From: Magnetococcales bacterium
GTDB lineage: Bacteria > Pseudomonadota > Magnetococcia > Magnetococcales > Magnetaquicoccaceae
Assembly: GCA_015231755.1 (NCBI GenBank)
Contig: JADGAZ010000028.1
Location: 1 to 38,372 of the forward strand
DNA: 38,372 nt
Reading direction: 5' to 3'
Shown here: piece by piece, positions 35,614 through 38,372 of the stretch
Layout: each line of letters starts with the position of its first letter
Position numbering within the stretch: the first letter of the stretch is position 1
Notes under the pieces: model-generated
What the model was told of the DNA's origin: nothing
What the model saw: the letters and a program-made list of their open reading frames with translations, nothing else
Databases searched by the model: none
Translations under genes and position numbers: made by a program

Positions 35614-35943
35614 TTACTGAATGCCTTTCTTTTTGGCCGCATCCAGCAATTTGGCATCACCGTGCTTGGCGCAATAATTGACCAAACGCTCGCTGAATTC
35701 TTCAAAGCCTTTCTGTTTCCAGACCGTATCTCCGGAGACACCGCTCAGATAGCCGTCGATCCACATCAGGACAATCCCGATATCTTCCGCATTCCCCTGA
35801 GCAGCCTCCTCCAGGAACTCCTGGCAGGTATACACTCCGAAGTTAATGTCTTCGCTCTGTTTTTGCTTCTTTGCGTGGCCGGGGGTCGCCACCAGCAGCG
35901 AGGCAAGCACAAAACTGGCAATCAAATTAATTTTTCTCATCAT
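35614..35943 (-). CDS. HdeA-like small periplasmic protein
   Basis: The 109-residue product starts with MMRKINLIAS and a signal peptide of about 24 residues (FVLASLLVATPGHA). The mature part carries YTCQEFLEEA, WIDGYLSGVSGDTVW and LVNYC, with C40 and C91 placed to form the single disulfide of the HdeA/HdeB acid-stress chaperones. Those proteins unfold at low pH and hold clients in the periplasm. The length and the C-to-C spacing of 50 residues fit the HdeA superfamily; a general HdeA-fold protein with another function remains possible. GGATGG lies just upstream of the first ATG. Confidence 0.78.
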   Translation of the reverse strand: MMRKINLIASFVLASLLVATPGHAKKQKQSEDINFGVYTCQEFLEEAAQGNAEDIGIVLMWIDGYLSGVSGDTVWKQKGFEEFSERLVNYCAKHGDAKLLDAAKKKGIQ

Positions 35944-36303
35944 ACACCATCCGGTTATAAGGTTATTTTCTAAAGGCGACAGAAGTGGCGGAAAATACCC
36001 GATGACGCGGTATCTTGCAAGGGGTGGAATGCTCCATGCTCGAAAGAGTCAAGTATCATCTCTCTTCATCCCCTCATAACGTCTGACCCTGTTGACCGTT
36101 TCATCCATGCGATTGAATGCGATTCGCAAAATCAATGGACAAAACCAATAACGAAAGCTACTTTCTTTTTCCAGGAACATCATCCCGTCCCTCAGAAGAA
36201 AAACAACAAAACCGGACAAACACCAGGATCCAACCCAATCGTGACCGGTGCCAACACACCGGCTTATCAGCCATTTCCTTCGACATTCATTGGAGGTCAA
36301 TCG
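35944..36303. other. Divergent intergenic region with a hairpin in the LprI leader
   Basis: No coding frame with support was found. A perfect 6-bp stem CCGGTG-ccaaca-CACCGG lies at 36245-36262, 42 nt before the start of the LprI-domain gene; it could be a leader hairpin or a repressor site. GGAGGT precedes that start by 6 nt. On the minus strand TTATAA near 35955 could be part of a -10 for the HdeA-like gene. Confidence 0.4.
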
Positions 36304-37263
36304 ATGCAATCATCCAATTTTTCCCTCAGCGCCGCCATGGTGAGCATTGGTTTTCACATGACCTGCGCCATGGCGATGGAAGGCGATATCCATCCCGCTT
36401 CCATGCAGAAGGGCAATCCAAACCCGATCATGGCCTCCCGGAGCGAACTCCAGCCGCCAACTCCCGGTTTCGATTGCCGCAAGGCCGCTTCAACCGTGGA
36501 AAAAACCATTTGCACCGATGTAAACCTCGCGCAAATGGATGGGGAACTCTCCACGATTTACAAACACGCCCTGCAACGGACCAAACAGGACGAAAACCTG
36601 AAAACTCAACAACTGAACTGGCTGCGCCAAGTCCGCAACGCCTGTGCCGATGCCCCCTGTCTGTCCAAGGCGTATCAAGGTCGGATCAACGCATTGCGAC
36701 AGATGGATACAACCGCCGGTTCTGGAATCGTCTCCCCCTTTCCCGCCACCTACCAGGGAGGATTTACCGGAAAAGAACGCCTCACCTTGACCGCAGATGG
36801 CCGAATCCTTGAACAGGGAATCCCCACCGGAAGCCATCAGGTGGATTGGGATTCACCCTGGACAAAGGCCCAATACCCCCTATTGCTCATCCGGAAGGAC
36901 GCACACGGCGTCGAGAAACGACACTGCAAAATTCAACCGGACAGGATGAAAATGTTTTGCCATGAAGGAGGATCAGGCTATTCCGAACTGGATCGGATTG
37001 ACCCGGCACCCAAAGTCCAACCCCATGTCGCCACCCAGTGCGACGACGAACAACTCTATCTGGAAGTGATGGCAGCCGCACGGCAGGCCAAACCGGATCT
37101 CGAACTCAAAGGAGCCACAGAAATCCGCCTGCACACCAAAACAACCTGTCAAATCACCCTCTACTACCTGAAACAAGGTCAACCCCTTGATCTTCCTGCC
37201 ACCTACGACCTGAACAATCATCCGGTCAGACTGACTTTTCTCCCCATGCCCAGCCAAAAATAA
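36304..37263 (+). CDS. Exported LprI-domain (DUF1311) protein
   Basis: The start ATG 36304 has GGAGGT 6 nt upstream, which outweighs the GTG at 36241. The 319-residue product has a signal peptide (about residues 1-24, MVSIGFHMTCAMA). Residues 56-133 are an LprI domain: FDCRKAASTVEKTICTD, QMDGELSTIYKHAL and QLNWLRQVRNAC...CLSKAY, with the four conserved cysteines C58, C70, C114 and C119. LprI-type domains are known as periplasmic lysozyme inhibitors in mycobacteria and are widespread as DUF1311. The C-terminal ~180 residues (with LTADGRILEQG and a further pair of cysteines in QPDRMKMFC and KTTCQITLYY) form an extra domain I do not recognise. Confidence 0.8.
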   Translation: MQSSNFSLSAAMVSIGFHMTCAMAMEGDIHPASMQKGNPNPIMASRSELQPPTPGFDCRKAASTVEKTICTDVNLAQMDGELSTIYKHALQRTKQDENLKTQQLNWLRQVRNACADAPCLSKAYQGRINALRQMDTTAGSGIVSPFPATYQGGFTGKERLTLTADGRILEQGIPTGSHQVDWDSPWTKAQYPLLLIRKDAHGVEKRHCKIQPDRMKMFCHEGGSGYSELDRIDPAPKVQPHVATQCDDEQLYLEVMAAARQAKPDLELKGATEIRLHTKTTCQITLYYLKQGQPLDLPATYDLNNHPVRLTFLPMPSQK

Positions 37264-37532
37264 GGAGAAAGAATCATAAAAACGGGGGAAAGACATGCTT
37301 CTCTTTACCCTGACCACAAAAATAATAATAATTATTCAGTTATTATTACTGATGATCATTCCCCAACATCTCTTCATTCAACCCCCGCATCTCCGATAAA
37401 ACGATCAAAATTTGCAGAAAAAATTATATTTTGCGAAATTATCTTGCATTGCGGAGTGTCCAGTGCAAAAATATACAACATTCACGCAAGGAATCATTCG
37501 AGTATCAGCGCAACCAAAAGTGGGAGTTGAAG
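37264..37532. other. AT-rich intergenic region before the terminal hemerythrin gene
   Basis: The region changes from average composition to A/T-rich near 37320, where AATAAT repeats form a weak palindrome (37321-37348). No gene is seen. The start of the composition change coincides with the start of the AT-rich hemerythrin unit, and the region probably holds its promoter; no confident -35/-10 pair was identified. Confidence 0.4.
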
Positions 37533-38372
37533 ATGATTCAACCAAAATGGGTGAATGACAGGACAAAGGATGCCAACGACACGCAGACACCGGATAAAGA
37601 CCGCCTTGCGACAACCCTGAATGCGACAAACAACTATTATTTTAATCAAGGGTTTACTGTGGAAGATTTCCGCAGAAACATGAATAGCCGATTAAAAAAT
37701 GTGGGGGTTGCCCTGTTGCATGATCAACATAAGCGATTGGTGGAAATTCTGGTCAAACTGTACATTGGTGTCAGAAATCTCCAGAAAAGTGCCCCGAATC
37801 ACGAAAATTCTACATACCTCTATAATGTCATTGACGAACTAAAAGATTATGCATTAAAACACTTCAGAAACGAAGAAGAGTTTATGAGAAAAATAAAATA
37901 CTCATATATTGCTGAACATATGGAAGCGCATAAGATTTTTGTCGAATCTTTGCTTGGCCTGGAAAAACGTATGCGGCAAGAATCCGTATCTTACATTATT
38001 GATTTACTGCACCTTGTCATTGGATGGCTGTTTCAGCACATCAATCATATGGACATGTCTTATTCAAAATTTCACAACGGAGATATTAAAACAAAAGCTA
38101 TCATTACACTGCATATTCCACCCTCATTATCAAACAATAGTCTGTTAAGAAACAAAGAAACAAAAGATGACTTAAAATCAAAAGAAAATCACGCCGATTT
38201 AAAAAGAACGCTCCTGAGACGATTACCGATCATAGAAATCAATAATATAGACAAGGAGCATATGGAGTTGATCAATCAAACGATCCTGTTGAGCGGGTTG
38301 GCAATCAAACTTACTTCGGGCATCCTCAGAAAGTCCAACACATTGAAACTGTACATGAAATCGTATTTATGA
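37533..38372 (+). CDS. Hemerythrin-domain protein with a second hemerythrin domain cut short
   Basis: The 279-residue product starts at ATG 37533, with GGGAG 6 nt upstream. Residues about 45-180 form a complete hemerythrin with ligands H66, H110, E114, H129, H133, H169 and D174 (HFRNEEEFM, EHMEAH, HINHMDMSY). After a Lys/Asn-rich linker (185-230) a second domain begins (IEINNIDKEHMELINQTI), the typical first helix with its histidine, but the frame ends at a TGA in the last three bases of the window after only about 45 residues. The other ligands of domain two are therefore absent, either because of a true nonsense or frameshift event or an unseen restart beyond the edge. The gene is clearly AT-rich compared with the rest of the window, suggesting separate origin. 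Confidence 0.8.
   Translation: MIQPKWVNDRTKDANDTQTPDKDRLATTLNATNNYYFNQGFTVEDFRRNMNSRLKNVGVALLHDQHKRLVEILVKLYIGVRNLQKSAPNHENSTYLYNVIDELKDYALKHFRNEEEFMRKIKYSYIAEHMEAHKIFVESLLGLEKRMRQESVSYIIDLLHLVIGWLFQHINHMDMSYSKFHNGDIKTKAIITLHIPPSLSNNSLLRNKETKDDLKSKENHADLKRTLLRRLPIIEINNIDKEHMELINQTILLSGLAIKLTSGILRKSNTLKLYMKSYL

Overview
The window reads like a chromosomal segment of a free-living, Gram-negative, motile or oxygen-sensing proteobacterium. The signs are several exported or outer-membrane proteins (SphA-like, HdeA-like, LprI-like), giant hybrid sensor kinases, orphan CheY-type receivers and three hemerythrin-domain proteins. By eye the DNA is moderately GC-rich, except for the insertion sequence and the last ~1 kb. 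The hemerythrin plus hybrid-kinase repertoire recalls microaerophilic or magnetotactic lineages such as Magnetococcales, but no phylogenetic marker is present, so this is only an inference.

Left part (1-6650). A coding 72-bp tandem repeat belongs to a minus-strand, signal-peptide-bearing Gln/Arg/Glu-rich protein that runs off the left edge. Next, also on the minus strand, come a stand-alone bacteriohemerythrin and, 76 bp upstream of it, an 870-residue fusion of a metallo-beta-lactamase fold, two cyclic-nucleotide-binding-type domains and a hemerythrin. A small secreted protein with a mirror-symmetric six-cysteine pattern and a membrane-anchored retropepsin-like aspartic protease follow on the plus strand, then a SAM methyltransferase on the minus strand.

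Middle (6650-19580). A TMEM43-like membrane protein gene is split by an IS3-family element (7886-9284). The element has a canonical T TTT TTA frameshift site and a long internal palindrome. Then come a minus-strand pair (a double-sensor protein with a dead histidine-kinase core, and an MscS channel fused to a cNMP-type domain), glutamate dehydrogenase, and a translationally coupled plus-strand trio: an exported PCMT-like methyltransferase, a polytopic spermidine-synthase-like protein and an exported alpha/beta-hydrolase-like protein.

Signalling locus (19630-32861). All genes are on the minus strand, in transcription order: soluble GAF-GAF-PAS hybrid kinase; SUMF1/FGE-fold protein without the formylglycine-forming cysteines; Cache/PAS/GAF hybrid kinase; two overlapping single-domain response regulators; membrane PAS hybrid kinase; and a third single-domain regulator overlapping it by ATGA. 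The two kinases of the same build each end in a degenerate first receiver, an intact receiver and an HPt-like module without its histidine, so phosphate may have to pass to separate partners.

Right part (33379-38372). An SphA-type outer-membrane protein diverges from a PmtA/KsgA-like methyltransferase. An HdeA-like periplasmic protein (minus) and an LprI-domain protein (plus) follow, and the window closes with an AT-rich gene for a hemerythrin whose second hemerythrin domain is cut short by a stop codon at the last base.

The strongest leads are the MBL-cNMP-cNMP-hemerythrin fusion, the PCMT/SpeE-like/hydrolase operon, the histidine-less relay modules, the pseudokinase-MscS pair and the mirror-cysteine protein. 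All functional statements come from reading motifs; no database search was made.
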